Source: Verrucomicrobiaceae bacterium UBA2429 | GTDB taxonomy: Bacteria; Verrucomicrobiota; Verrucomicrobiia; Verrucomicrobiales; Verrucomicrobiaceae | DNA: 64,000 nucleotides | Direction: 5' to 3' | NCBI GenBank assembly: GCA_002343505.1 | Contig: DDQZ01000094.1 | Location: forward strand, 2,295-66,294 | Shown: piece after piece, positions 1 to 9,440 of the stretch | How positions within the stretch are numbered: position 1 is the first letter of the stretch | How the letters are laid out: the number at the start of each line of letters is the position of its first letter | Translations under genes and position numbers: made by a program | Notes under the pieces: generated by a model | Databases searched by the model: none | The model's input: only the letters and a program-made list of their open reading frames with translations | What the model was told of the DNA's origin: nothing

Positions 1-609
1 CTCGTCGTCGGCAACCCCTGCAACACCAACTGCCTCATCGCCATGAACAACGCCAAAGGCGTGCCCGCCGAGCGCTGGTTCGCCATGACGCGCCTCGATG
101 AAAACCGCGCCAAGAGCCAGCTCGCCGCCAAATCCGGCGCGCATCACAGCAGCATCACCAACATGACCATCTGGGGCAACCACAGCGCCACCCAGTATCC
201 CGACTTTTACAACGCCAAAATCGGCGGCAAGCCCGCCACCGAAGTCATCAGCGACCATGAATGGCTCCAGGGGGAGTTCATCGCCACCGTGCAGCAGCGC
301 GGCGCCGCCATCATCAAGGCGCGCGGCCTTTCCTCCGCCGCCTCCGCCGCCAACGCCGCCTGCGACACCGTTCACAGCCTCACCCGCCCGACAGCCGCGG
401 GCGACTGGACGAGCGTCGCCGTGTGCAGTGACGGCAGCTACGGCATCGAAAAGGGCCTCATGTTCTCCTTCCCCATCCGCACCGACGGCGCCCGTTGGGA
501 GGTCGTCCAGGGCGTGCCCGTCAACGACTTCAGCCAGGCGAAGATCAAGGCCACCGAGAACGAGCTCAAAGAGGAGCGCGACGCCGTGCGCGAACTCGGT
601 CTGATCTGA
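1..609 (+). CDS. mdh: malate dehydrogenase, 5'-truncated by the window edge
   Basis: C-terminal ~200 residues of an NAD-dependent malate dehydrogenase (malate to oxaloacetate, TCA cycle, cytoplasm). The frame is open from base 1 and begins with the conserved VVGNPCNTN segment that follows the NAD fold. The catalytic histidine lies in [11 protein letters not shown] (codon 181-183), preceded by the RLDENRA region carrying the substrate-binding arginine. The end ([17 protein letters not shown]) is typical of the cytosolic-type MDH group. The N-terminal Rossmann domain lies outside the window. Family assignment is firm; expression context is not visible. Confidence 0.95.
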   Translation, partial: LVVGNPCNTNCLIAMNNAKGVPAERWFAMTRLDENRAKSQLAAKSGAHHSSITNMTIWGNHSATQYPDFYNAKIGGKPATEVISDHEWLQGEFIATVQQRGAAIIKARGLSSAASAANAACDTVHSLTRPTAAGDWTSVAVCSDGSYGIEKGLMFSFPIRTDGARWEVVQGVPVNDFSQAKIKATENELKEERDAVRELGLI

Positions 610-741
610 CAGACCACTAGCTGTTCCCGGCCTTTCCCGGAGACGGCAGCCGGGGCGCGCAGGTCAAAAATGCGCGTCCCGCTTCATGACGAGTCATGCG
701 ACCGGGGTTGCCCGCGCCGCTCTGCCGCCTTATCCAGGCGC

Positions 742-2199
742 ATGAAATCCGCACCCCGTCTTGCTGCCGCTATTCTAGGCGCGGCCTGCCTCTCCGGACT
801 CCAGGCCGCGCCCAACATTTTGTTTGTCGTCGCCGACGACCTCAACTGCGCCATCGGCCCGTATGGTGACAAGTCCGCCGTCACCCCAAACCTCGACCGC
901 CTCGCCGCGCGCGGGCTGGTCTTTGAGCGCGCCTACTGCCAGCAGGCCGTCTGCAACCCTTCCCGCGCCTCCTTTCTCACCGGGTTGAGGCCGGCCACCA
1001 CCGGCGTGGATGACCTGAGGAAAAACTTCCGCGACACCGCCCCCGGCGGCAAAAAACTCGTCACCCTGCCCCAGCACTTCAAAAACCACGGCTGGTTCTG
1101 CCAGAACATCGGCAAGATGTTTCATAACATGGGCGACACCCAGGACCGCCAGTCCTGGTCCATGGATGAGACGATGCACACCGGCACCCACGCCGCCGAC
1201 ACTGTCTTCGCGAACACCCCTCTCAAGCCCGGCGATCCCGCGCCGGAATACAAGGCCCCCGTCACCGAGGCGCCAGACGCCCCTGACACCGCCTACCGCG
1301 ACGGCCAGATCGCGCGCCTCGCCGCCAGTGTCATCCGCGACCGCGCAGGCAGCGCGCAGCCCTTTTTCCTCGCCGTCGGATTCTGGCGTCCGCATCTGCC
1401 ATTCGTCGCGCCAAAGAAATACTGGGATCTTCACGACCCCGCCGCCCTGCCTTCAGCAGAGCCTCCCGCGCCTCCGCGGGACGCGCCCGCCATCGCCTTG
1501 CACGAGTCCCGCGAGATTCGCGGCTATGGCGGAGTTCCGAAAGACCGCCCGTTCACCGAGACCGAATCCCGCCACTACCGGCATGGTTATCACGCCTCCA
1601 TCAGCTTTCTCGACGCCCAGCTCGGCCTCATCCTGGACGCCCTTGAGCAGAGCGGCCAGGCGGACAAAACGATCGTCGTCTTCACCTCCGACCACGGCTT
1701 TCACACCGGCGAGCACGCGCTTTGGGGCAAGACCTCCAACTTCGAACTCGACGCCCGCGTGCCGCTCATCATCGCCGATCCCCGCCAGCCTGCCGGGCAT
1801 GGAAAAAAAACGCGGGCACTGGCCGAGCTGGTGGACCTTTACCCAACACTGGCCGGTCTCGCCGGCGTTGCGCAGGGTCTCCCCGGCAACCTCGAGGGTG
1901 CAAGCCTCGCCCCCGTCCTCGCCGACCCTGCGGCCAGCGTGAAGGACGCCGCCCACACCTGGCACCAGCATCCATTCTACGGGCCCGCCAGCGCGTGGCA
2001 GGCTTGGGGATGCTCCATGCGCACCCAGCGCTGGCGCTACACCGAATGGCGCTCCATTCAAAGCCGCGAAGTCATCGCCCACGAACTCTACGACCACGAC
2101 AGCGACCCCCTGGAGACCGTGAACCTCGCCTCCCAGCCCGCTCATGCCGCCCGCGTCAGCGAGTTCGCCGGGAAACTCGCCATCCAGTTCCCGCGCTGA
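742..2199 (+). CDS. secreted sulfatase, iduronate-2-sulfatase-like
   Basis: A 485-residue type I sulfatase that should hydrolyse sulfate esters of polysaccharides in the periplasm or outside. I chose the ATG at 742 because it gives a clean signal peptide (MKSAPRLAAAILGAACLSGLQA) directly before the first strand PNILFVVADDLN, with its metal-binding Asp pair; an upstream in-frame ATG at 670 adds an unlikely leader. The sulfatase signature is intact: Cys71 in VCNPSRASFLTG is the residue converted to formylglycine. The metal site continues in TSDHGFHTGEH, and W-RPHLPF is characteristic of iduronate-sulfatase-like members. Substrate is not predictable. It converges on the beta-helix gene downstream. 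Confidence 0.92.
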   Translation: MKSAPRLAAAILGAACLSGLQAAPNILFVVADDLNCAIGPYGDKSAVTPNLDRLAARGLVFERAYCQQAVCNPSRASFLTGLRPATTGVDDLRKNFRDTAPGGKKLVTLPQHFKNHGWFCQNIGKMFHNMGDTQDRQSWSMDETMHTGTHAADTVFANTPLKPGDPAPEYKAPVTEAPDAPDTAYRDGQIARLAASVIRDRAGSAQPFFLAVGFWRPHLPFVAPKKYWDLHDPAALPSAEPPAPPRDAPAIALHESREIRGYGGVPKDRPFTETESRHYRHGYHASISFLDAQLGLILDALEQSGQADKTIVVFTSDHGFHTGEHALWGKTSNFELDARVPLIIADPRQPAGHGKKTRALAELVDLYPTLAGLAGVAQGLPGNLEGASLAPVLADPAASVKDAAHTWHQHPFYGPASAWQAWGCSMRTQRWRYTEWRSIQSREVIAHELYDHDSDPLETVNLASQPAHAARVSEFAGKLAIQFPR

Positions 2200-2208
2200 C
2201 CCCGTGGC

Positions 2209-3261
2209 TTAGCGCGGGTCTGTGCCGTGCTCGCCGCCTGTCTCCTCGACAGGGAGGCGCGGCTTGGATGCCAGCGGCCTGTCCTCTGCAAACCAGCGGT
2301 TGTTTTCAAAGCGGAAGGTCTCCGCCGCCACGCCCGGGCTCATGTTCACATCCTCGCGGATGTCCGCGCGGCGGAAGACGACGCGGTTGCCGCGCACGAT
2401 GCCCCCGCGGCAGGGCACGAAACCCTCGGCGCGCGTTTCCTGGAGGATGCGGAAGATCCAGCGGGCGGGATAAAGCACGGTGTTGTCCTCGAAGAGCGCG
2501 CCGTCCACGCCGACAAATGCGGCGGCGCACAGGCTGCCCTCGATGTGGTTTCCACGCACGGTGATGTCCTTGGCCTCATGTTTCGCTCCCTGCGGGCGGA
2601 AGAACGGCATGCCGGTCGAGCCGCCGATGTTCACCGGGCGCTCGCCGGCGTTTTCGAAGCGGCACTTCTCCACCACCACGCCCGAGCTGCCGCCCTTGAT
2701 CTGCACACCGGCGGTGGCGGTGAAGCCCTCCTTGCCGGTGAAACGGCACCCGCTGATGACCACAGCGTGGCAGCCGACGAGGTCCACTCCCTGCCCGCCC
2801 CAGCCGGTGATCACGCAGTCCTGGATCACGGCTCCCTCTAGGCCGGAGGCTTTGATGCCGTCGTGGTTGCCGCTGGGGCCGATGTCGCTCACCTGCACGC
2901 CCTCGATCCGGATGCCTTTGACCAGCGGCCTGCCGGCGCCTCCCTCGTCAAGGTTGATGCCGTTCACGCTCTGGCCGCGCACATGGATGAGGCGCAGCAC
3001 CAGCCCCGGGCAGGCGGAGAAATGCCAGCCGCCCCTGCCGCCCTCGAACACGGGCGGGCGCTCCTTGTCCAGCGCCTCCACGGTCAGATTCTCCACGCCG
3101 CTCACATGATGCCCGCCGGGATAAATGCCCGGCGCGATTTTGACCACGTCCCCGGATTTCAAGCCGGCCAGCACCGCGCGCAATTCCCGCTCATCCCGCG
3201 CCACATGCCCGGCGGCGGACAATGTCGAACCCAGCAGGACAAGAGAGAGAAAGCGCGTCAT
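2209..3261 (-). CDS. secreted right-handed beta-helix repeat protein
   Basis: A 350-residue exported protein. The start at 3261 opens with a signal peptide (MTRFLSLVLLGSTLSAAGH). The body alternates short strands and turns of the pectate-lyase-like right-handed beta-helix type (PbH1): repeats such as VIQDCVITGWGGQGVDLV, VISGCRFTGKEGF and VVEKCRFENAGERPVNI. Its start region (L-AVLAGLKSGDVVKIAPGIY) resembles the chondroitinase-B/poly-lyase group. Binding to or lysis of an acidic polysaccharide is plausible, but no catalytic set is recognisable. Same strand as the histidine kinase gene upstream (gap 54 bp). Confidence 0.8.
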   Translation of the reverse strand: MTRFLSLVLLGSTLSAAGHVARDERELRAVLAGLKSGDVVKIAPGIYPGGHHVSGVENLTVEALDKERPPVFEGGRGGWHFSACPGLVLRLIHVRGQSVNGINLDEGGAGRPLVKGIRIEGVQVSDIGPSGNHDGIKASGLEGAVIQDCVITGWGGQGVDLVGCHAVVISGCRFTGKEGFTATAGVQIKGGSSGVVVEKCRFENAGERPVNIGGSTGMPFFRPQGAKHEAKDITVRGNHIEGSLCAAAFVGVDGALFEDNTVLYPARWIFRILQETRAEGFVPCRGGIVRGNRVVFRRADIREDVNMSPGVAAETFRFENNRWFAEDRPLASKPRLPVEETGGEHGTDPR

Positions 3262-3315
3262 GCCCTTCCAACGCGGCATCCCGGCGTTTCCTTGTCGGTT
3301 GCCGCCGGTTTGAGG

Positions 3316-5565
3316 TCATTTGCCGTCGTCCTGACCGGCGAACAATGGCAGCCGCACGGTGAAGGCGGTGCCTTTGCCAGTCGCGGACTCGACATGCACC
3401 GAGCCTCCGTGGAGTTCGACGCAGCGTTTGACGATGACGAGTCCGAGGCCGGTGCCGGGTGTTTCGCCGACGTTGCTGCAGCGGTGGAACGCCTCGAAAA
3501 GCCGGCCGCGCTCGTTTTCAGGGATTCCGATGCCGTGGTCCACGACCTGGAAGACGGCGTCGCCGCCCTCGCGGCGCGCGGTGAGCAGGACTTCGCCGCC
3601 CTCGGGGCTGTATTTCACGGCGTTGGTGATGAGGTTGCTGAAGATGTGGCGCAGCAGGGATTCGTCGGCGCGCGCTCCATCAAGCCCGCCCTCCGAGCGC
3701 CAGATGACGGGGCATTTTCGGTTCGTGGCGGAGAGGTTCTCGTCCACGATTTTGCCGGCGAGGATGTCCAGGTCGCACGGCGCGGTTTTGCAGCCGAGCT
3801 TGCCCGCCTCGACACGGCCAAGCACGAGCACCTGCTCCATGAGGCCGGCCATGTGGCGCGTTGAGGTGAAGATGTCGTTTTGCAGCTCCAGACGCTGATC
3901 GGGCGGCAGCCTGTCGTTGTAGTGGCGCATGAGTTCGATGGCGCTCATGATGATGCCCAGCGGCGTGCGGAACTCATGGCTGACCATGGTGACGAAGCGC
4001 GACTTCAAATCTCCCAGCTCGCGCTCCTGCGCCAGGGCGCGCGTGATCTCGGCCTGGGCTTTTTCAAGCTCCGCGGTGCGCTCGGCGACGCGCTTCTCCA
4101 GGAGGGCGGCGACCCTGGTTTTCACGCGGTTGGATTTGCGCAGCGCCGCGATCCACCCGCTGAACAGGGCGATGACGGCCAGCGTGCCGCCGCCCCACAA
4201 CCAAAGCTGGCGCGCGCGAACCACGGCGGAGACACCGAGGGACCTCGCGTCGGCGTCATCAAGCAGGCGCATCTGGCGCGGGCTGAGGGCGGTGGCGCGT
4301 TCGACGAGGCCGCGCACGAGCACGTCGTCATCCGGCTTGATCGTGTCGAAGGCGGGGCGGCCACCGGCGCGAAACGCGACGGGCATGCGCGCGCCGTCCG
4401 CCTCGATCATCAGGGTGCTGCGCCATTCTCCATTCTCCAGCGGCACTTGATGAAGGGTGACGAGCCGGCCGCGCGTCTCCACCCAGTCGGAGGTGCGCTC
4501 CCCGGCGGCGATTTCCGCCAGCGCGGCGGTGACGGGTTGCGGAGGTTCTTTGCGGCCCGTGAGGCGCAGGACGCACTCCACCAGATCGCAGCCTGGGGGC
4601 GTTGTTTCTCCGAATCTCGCATCATGCGAAAAACCGGTGATCTCCACCTCGTCGCCCGCGGCGGGAACTCTCTCCTGGACACGGGCGCCCGTCCTTTCCT
4701 CACCGCTCCACGGCTGCCTGAGGGCGGCGCGCAATGCGGTGCCATCGTCCCGGATGTGGATCGCGCCGTCGCTTGTGCGTCCGAGCACGATGCCGCGCAC
4801 GCGCGCAGCCCGGACGCCGGCATTCGCTTCGGAGGAAACCTGTGACGCGGGGATGGTCTCCGCTTCAAAAGGATCGTCCACGCCTGTCTCCAGCACCTCG
4901 AACTGGCTGATGCCCGGCACGAAGATGAGGCGGCCCAGGACAGGGGCGAAGGTGACCACGCCTGTGAGACGGAGACGGGCACCGTGGAGTTTATTAGGCG
5001 GCGCGCCCGCGCCCGGCAGCGACACAAAGCCGTCAAAAACGCCGCCATCCAGCACAAGCCGCAGCCGCAGGTCGGTTCCATCCAGACGCCAGCCGGCGAT
5101 GCGCGCCTGGCAGGAGAGCCACTGGTCCATCGCGGAATCCGAGAGCAGTTTCTCCAATGTGGCAGGCTCCGGCACGGGCAGGTCTCCGCTGCCGGTGATG
5201 ATGAACTCATCCGCCGAGACGCGCATTTGCCGGAGTCCTCCAAGCATGTTGACCATCGTCGAGCCTTCGACCTCGACCCGGTCTCCAAGCGCCGGCGGGG
5301 CGAGCCTTCGAGGATAGCGCACGGCGACGCATCTCCCGCCCTCATGCAGATAGAAGAAATTGAACATGCCGCTGACACTCACGACGACGCCTTTGACACG
5401 GACGGCGCGCGCCGTCTGCCCCGTCTGGCTGACGCCGCCGTCGAGCACCTGCGCGACAGTGGTCAACGGCGCCGGCTCCTGCCCATGCGCGGATGCTGCG
5501 ACCAGCAGGGCCGCGATGAGCCGCAGGAATGTCAGCGGGGAAGGTCTGGCTTTCGTGCTGCTCAT
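3316..5565 (-). CDS. membrane sensor histidine kinase (no PAS)
   Basis: 749 residues: signal peptide 1-28, a large extracytoplasmic region (about 30-450) with repeated OB-like beta segments (VRVKGVVVSVSG, ARVRGIVLGRT), one membrane span about 454-475, a coiled coil 478-520, then the kinase. The phosphoacceptor is His530 in VSHEFRTPLG. N box (LITNAVKYSPEGG), G1 (DHGIGIPEN) and G2 (GTGLGLVIVKR) boxes are all intact, so it should be active. It is the last gene of a minus-strand trio, 6 bp after the receiver gene, and is a paralogue of the kinase at 5948-8650. The extracytoplasmic ligand is unknown. Confidence 0.93.
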   Translation of the reverse strand: MSSTKARPSPLTFLRLIAALLVAASAHGQEPAPLTTVAQVLDGGVSQTGQTARAVRVKGVVVSVSGMFNFFYLHEGGRCVAVRYPRRLAPPALGDRVEVEGSTMVNMLGGLRQMRVSADEFIITGSGDLPVPEPATLEKLLSDSAMDQWLSCQARIAGWRLDGTDLRLRLVLDGGVFDGFVSLPGAGAPPNKLHGARLRLTGVVTFAPVLGRLIFVPGISQFEVLETGVDDPFEAETIPASQVSSEANAGVRAARVRGIVLGRTSDGAIHIRDDGTALRAALRQPWSGEERTGARVQERVPAAGDEVEITGFSHDARFGETTPPGCDLVECVLRLTGRKEPPQPVTAALAEIAAGERTSDWVETRGRLVTLHQVPLENGEWRSTLMIEADGARMPVAFRAGGRPAFDTIKPDDDVLVRGLVERATALSPRQMRLLDDADARSLGVSAVVRARQLWLWGGGTLAVIALFSGWIAALRKSNRVKTRVAALLEKRVAERTAELEKAQAEITRALAQERELGDLKSRFVTMVSHEFRTPLGIIMSAIELMRHYNDRLPPDQRLELQNDIFTSTRHMAGLMEQVLVLGRVEAGKLGCKTAPCDLDILAGKIVDENLSATNRKCPVIWRSEGGLDGARADESLLRHIFSNLITNAVKYSPEGGEVLLTARREGGDAVFQVVDHGIGIPENERGRLFEAFHRCSNVGETPGTGLGLVIVKRCVELHGGSVHVESATGKGTAFTVRLPLFAGQDDGK

Positions 5566-5571
5566 GGCGGG

Positions 5572-5940
5572 CTAGGATTTCAAGTGTTCGTTCACGGTGG
5601 AGAGCAGGTCTTCGCGCGAGACTGGCTTGGTGAGGTAAGCATCGGCTCCGAGACCGAGGCCCTCGCTCACGTCGGACTTGTCGCCTTTGGCGGTGAGAAA
5701 GACGAAGGGCGTGCCGCGCAGCGTCTCGTCCTCATGCAGGGCTCGGAGCACGGCATGACCGTCCATCTCGGGCATCATGACATCGCACAAGATGAGATCA
5801 GGCCGCTCCCGGCGGGCGGTTTCGATGCCTTCGATGCCGTTGGCGGCTGTGAGGGCGGTGTGGCCTTCGAGCTGGAGCATGAGCGCCACATTGCGGCGCA
5901 TGGTGGCCTGGTCTTCGATGATGAGGATTTTTCGCGGCAT
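5572..5940 (-). CDS. single-domain response regulator (receiver only)
   Basis: A 122-residue CheY-like receiver. The start at 5940 (MPRKILIIEDQATMRRN) gives the canonical beginning with the acidic pair ED; the longer frame reaching to 6087 merely overlaps the kinase gene. The phosphoacceptor Asp is in LILCDVMMPEMDG; the conserved Thr (FLTAKG) and Lys (YLTKP) are present. There is no output domain, so it would act by protein contact or in a phosphorelay with the two flanking kinases. It lies 7 bp after the upstream kinase and 6 bp before the downstream one, clearly one operon. Confidence 0.93.
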   Translation of the reverse strand: MPRKILIIEDQATMRRNVALMLQLEGHTALTAANGIEGIETARRERPDLILCDVMMPEMDGHAVLRALHEDETLRGTPFVFLTAKGDKSDVSEGLGLGADAYLTKPVSREDLLSTVNEHLKS

Positions 5941-5947
5941 GGGAGGA

Positions 5948-8650
5948 TCAGTTGAGGATGGGAATGCGGACGGTGAAAGTGCTGCCGAGGCCGGGTTCGC
6001 TGGCGACCTCGATGCTGCCGCCATGCAGCTCGACGCAGCGTTTGACGATGACCAGGCCGAGGCCGGTGCCGGGCGTGTCGCCGACATTGGAGCAGCGGTG
6101 GAAGGCCTCGAAGAGCCGCGCGCGGTCCTTCTCCGGGATGCCGATGCCGCGGTCGCTGACTTCGAAGACGGCCTGCGGCCCGCGGCAGCGCACCCGCAGG
6201 GTCACTTCGGATCCTTCGGGCGAGTATTTCACGGCGTTGGCGACGAGGTTGGAAAGGATGTGGCGGAGCAGGGACTCGTCCACATTTGAGGAAGCGGGCA
6301 CTGCCTCCGTGTCCAGCGTGACGCGGCATTTGCCGCTCGTGATGGACTGGGTCTCGTCAATGACGCGCTCCGCAAAGGCCGCCAGATCCAGGGGAGCGGG
6401 CTTGCAGGTGAGTTTGCCGGCCTCGGCGCGCCCGAGCAGCAGCACCTGCTCCATGAGGCCGCCCATGTGTTTGGTGCTGGACTGGATTTCCTGGAGCTGG
6501 CGTTTTTTTTCATCCTCAGGGAGGCGGTCGGAGTAGTGCTGCAGGAGTTCGACGGCGCTCATGATGATGCCCAGCGGCGTGCGGAACTCATGGCTGACCA
6601 TGGTGACGAAGCGCGACTTCAACTCGCCCAGCTCGCGCTCCTGCTCAAGCGCGCGCCGCAGCTCCGACTGCGCGCGCTGGAGCTCCCCGGTGCGCTCGTT
6701 GACGCGTTTTTCGAGGGTCTGGTTGATCTCCAGCATCGCCTGCTCGGCGCGCTTCATCTCCGTGATGTCGTGGTGGATCACGACGACCTCGGAGATTTCC
6801 CCGGCCTCGTTTTTCAGCGGATAAAGCAGCCCGCCGATCCAGCGCGTCTCCGGAGGGTCGCCGGGAACGGGAAAAGGTACCGGAGGCACCTGCACCACCT
6901 TGCCCTCAAAAGCCCTGCGGATGTGGTTCACCGCGCCGGACTCGATGAGATCGGGCGCCTGGAGCACGTTGAAGGCGAGGCCCTGCTCGTCGCTGAGGCG
7001 GAAGAGCCTCCGCCAGGCGTCATTGAAGAGCTTCGTCCGCCCGTCGGGCGCGAAGATTTGCACGCTCAGCGGGCTTTGCTCGAAAAGCAGCTTCCAGCGC
7101 CTCTCGCTGGCCTGCGCGGCATCTTTGGCGGTCTTGAGTTCGGCGGTCATCCGCGCCTGCCTGAGCTGGGTGCGCCGGAGCAGCAGCACCCAGCCGCCGA
7201 GAATGCCGAAGACTGCCAGGGCGATGCCGCCCCAGAGCCGGAGGCGGCGCGTGACGACTTCGAAAGACACGCCGAGAGACTCCACATCCGACGGCTTCAA
7301 TATCCACAACAGCCGCGGGCTGGTGGAGGTGGCGCGGTCCACGACCGCCTGAATGATGACATCATCCCCCTCGTTCAGGGTTTCGAAAGAATGCGGCGCG
7401 GCGCTCTGATGCACCGCCGTCATGCGCCGGCCTTCGGAGGCCAGGAGCAGGGTGGCTCGCCATTTGCCTTCCTTCTCGCGGGCGGCTTGCAGGCTCAGCA
7501 GCCGTGCGCGCACTTTCACCAGATCCGATGTGTGCCCGCCTGCGGCGATCCGGGCCAGCGTGGTCTCCACCGGCTCGATGTTTTCACGATGCCCCGTCAC
7601 GCGCACGCTGGCGCTGGCCAGGTCGAAAGGCTCGTACCTTTCCGTGGTGAACTGGTGTCCCGAGACTTCCAGCTCGTCGCCAATTTTCAAAGCAGGCAGG
7701 GGGCCGCAGTCGGCATACGCGATGCCCGGCGGATTGCCCGGCCGCGCCCAGGGTTGCTGGAGGCTGACGCACAGGGACGCGTCTTCGCCCCGGATGTAAA
7801 GCACCGTCCTCTCCTGCCCCACGAGCACGCCTTTCGTGCTCACAGGCTCCCCCTTGGGCGCGCGTCCGGCGGCTATTTCGGAGGCCGGGTGGAAGGGCGC
7901 GCCGAAGGGGCTGTCCCTGCCCGGTTTGACCAATTCCACAAAGGCGGGGCCGGGCACGATCATGTCCGCTCCGCGGAAATTGATCGCCAACCCCGTGGCC
8001 AGGCCGGTGAAGCGCAGACGCGCGCCGAAGAGATTTTTGGGGAATGCCGCCAGGTCGGGGCTGCGCACACTCACGGTCGTCCAGGTACGGTCGTCACCCG
8101 CGGCATAAGTCATCGCGCTGGCTTGCAGCATCCAGGCATGAACCACCGCTTCGAAAGTCACCCAGCGCGCCTCGTCGCGGTAAGCCAGGAAGGTCTCGAG
8201 TGAGACTTCCTCCGGCTCCGGAACCGCGCCCCTGCCAACGACGCGGGCATGACAGCGGACCATGCCGAGGAATTTCGCGTTGTAATCGGTTTGATCCACG
8301 ACTTCACCCGCCGCTTCGATGACATCCCCCGGCTGCATGGGGGGGAGCGGGACGCCCCTTCCGGCAACCTCGGGTGAAGCTGAAGCCGGGTCGCCGGCGA
8401 GGACAGCCGCGGCGCCGCTGCCGTCATGAAGAATCAGCGTGCGGGATTCCATGATCGTGATGAGTGCCCCCCTCAACCGAACCCTGCGGTCCAGTCCCGT
8501 CTTCCGCGCGTTCAGGTCCTTGATCGTCACCAGAGGCGCGGCAAAAATGTCATCCGGCATGGTCTGGGCGGAGGCTGCGGAGGCCGTCACAATCAGCAGC
8601 AGTGCCCGCAGGCATTGCTGTCCCCAAATGAGCTGGCGGATTTTTTTCAT
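5948..8650 (-). CDS. membrane sensor histidine kinase with PAS domain
   Basis: About 900 residues when started at 8650, which gives a signal peptide (MKKIRQLIWGQQCLRALLLIV); an ATG at 8674 is also possible. The extracytoplasmic half has the same OB-like segments as the kinase at 3316-5565. One membrane span (WGGIALAVFGILGGWVLLL) is followed by a PAS/PAC domain (LFEQSPLSVQIFAPDGRT to VVVIHHDITEMKRAE), a coiled coil, and HisKA with the His in VSHEFRTPLG (214 residues from the C-terminus). The ATPase boxes are intact (VANAVKYSPEGSE, DRGIGIPEKD, GTGLGLVIVKR). First gene of the kinase-receiver-kinase operon; a long hairpin lies just upstream. The PAS domain is what its paralogue lacks. Confidence 0.93.
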   Translation of the reverse strand: MKKIRQLIWGQQCLRALLLIVTASAASAQTMPDDIFAAPLVTIKDLNARKTGLDRRVRLRGALITIMESRTLILHDGSGAAAVLAGDPASASPEVAGRGVPLPPMQPGDVIEAAGEVVDQTDYNAKFLGMVRCHARVVGRGAVPEPEEVSLETFLAYRDEARWVTFEAVVHAWMLQASAMTYAAGDDRTWTTVSVRSPDLAAFPKNLFGARLRFTGLATGLAINFRGADMIVPGPAFVELVKPGRDSPFGAPFHPASEIAAGRAPKGEPVSTKGVLVGQERTVLYIRGEDASLCVSLQQPWARPGNPPGIAYADCGPLPALKIGDELEVSGHQFTTERYEPFDLASASVRVTGHRENIEPVETTLARIAAGGHTSDLVKVRARLLSLQAAREKEGKWRATLLLASEGRRMTAVHQSAAPHSFETLNEGDDVIIQAVVDRATSTSPRLLWILKPSDVESLGVSFEVVTRRLRLWGGIALAVFGILGGWVLLLRRTQLRQARMTAELKTAKDAAQASERRWKLLFEQSPLSVQIFAPDGRTKLFNDAWRRLFRLSDEQGLAFNVLQAPDLIESGAVNHIRRAFEGKVVQVPPVPFPVPGDPPETRWIGGLLYPLKNEAGEISEVVVIHHDITEMKRAEQAMLEINQTLEKRVNERTGELQRAQSELRRALEQERELGELKSRFVTMVSHEFRTPLGIIMSAVELLQHYSDRLPEDEKKRQLQEIQSSTKHMGGLMEQVLLLGRAEAGKLTCKPAPLDLAAFAERVIDETQSITSGKCRVTLDTEAVPASSNVDESLLRHILSNLVANAVKYSPEGSEVTLRVRCRGPQAVFEVSDRGIGIPEKDRARLFEAFHRCSNVGDTPGTGLGLVIVKRCVELHGGSIEVASEPGLGSTFTVRIPILN

Positions 8651-8684
8651 CAATTTCCAGCCCGAACCTAGCACGGAACCGCGC

Positions 8685-8718
8685 GCGGTGGCATCCGACT
8701 AAAGTCGGATGCCACCGC
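8685..8718. repeat. 34 bp perfect palindrome in a divergent intergenic region
   Basis: A 16 bp arm (8685-8700) is repeated exactly inverted at 8703-8718 with only two bases (AA) between. It sits 35 bp upstream of the kinase start (minus strand) and about 70 bp upstream of the pgsA-like start (plus strand). It lacks a T-run long enough for a terminator and could be a dispersed REP-like element or a regulatory structure shared by both divergent genes. Confidence 0.7.
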
Positions 8719-8786
8719 CTTTGCATTCCAGCCGGGGCGGGCTTAGCATCCGCAGCCGCACCCCTGACCAACGCGGCCGCCTCCGC

Positions 8787-9347
8787 GTGACCTTCGCCAC
8801 CCAGATCACCATCTTCCGCATTTTGCTGATTCCAGTCTTCGTCGGCACGGCGGTCTATTACGGGCAGAGCGTGGCTGCGGGCGCTCCGAACGAATCCCTG
8901 CGCGCCTGGACCATCGCCGTCTTCGCCCTCGCCGCCGTGAGCGACGCGGTGGACGGCTATGTGGCCCGCCATTACAACCAGCGCAGCCGCCTTGGCGCCA
9001 TTCTTGATCCCCTGGCTGACAAACTGCTGCTGCTCTCCGCCATTGCGACCTTGAGCTTCACCGGCTGGCGCCAGCAGTTTCCCCTGTGGTTCCCCACGCT
9101 GGTCATCTTCCGCGATCTGGCCAGCATCGGCGGCGCTTTCCTCATCCAGCATCTGGCCGGGAGCTGCCACATCCAGCCGCACTGGACGGGAAAAGTGGCC
9201 ACCTTCGCCCAGATCGCCGCCGTGCTCTGGCTGATGCTGGATTTTCCGTTCCTGCTCTGGCCGACCGTGGTGGCTGGAGTGTTCACCGCGCTTTCCGGCT
9301 TCATCAACCTGGCCTCCGGCATCCGCCAGGTACGCCATGTGGGGTGA
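8787..9347 (+). CDS. CDP-alcohol phosphatidyltransferase (pgsA-like)
   Basis: Membrane enzyme of phospholipid synthesis, most likely CDP-diacylglycerol--glycerol-3-phosphate 3-phosphatidyltransferase. The family signature DG-x2-AR-x8-G-x3-D-x3-D is complete in DAVDGYVARHYNQRSRLGAI followed by LDPLADK. About four to six hydrophobic segments follow. I prefer the GTG at 8787 (VTFATQITIFRILL), because related proteins begin just before this N-terminal motif; an ATG at 8709 would add 26 residues of non-hydrophobic leader. Which CDP-alcohol substrate it uses cannot be settled from the sequence. Confidence 0.88.
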   Translation: MTFATQITIFRILLIPVFVGTAVYYGQSVAAGAPNESLRAWTIAVFALAAVSDAVDGYVARHYNQRSRLGAILDPLADKLLLLSAIATLSFTGWRQQFPLWFPTLVIFRDLASIGGAFLIQHLAGSCHIQPHWTGKVATFAQIAAVLWLMLDFPFLLWPTVVAGVFTALSGFINLASGIRQVRHVG

Positions 9348-9440
9348 ACCGCGCCCGGATGCGGCATTGACAGGAGCTTGAAAGAGCGCACGGAGGGGAA
9401 AACCGCGCGCGCACTCGCGCCCCCCCCCTTTTTCCCATCC

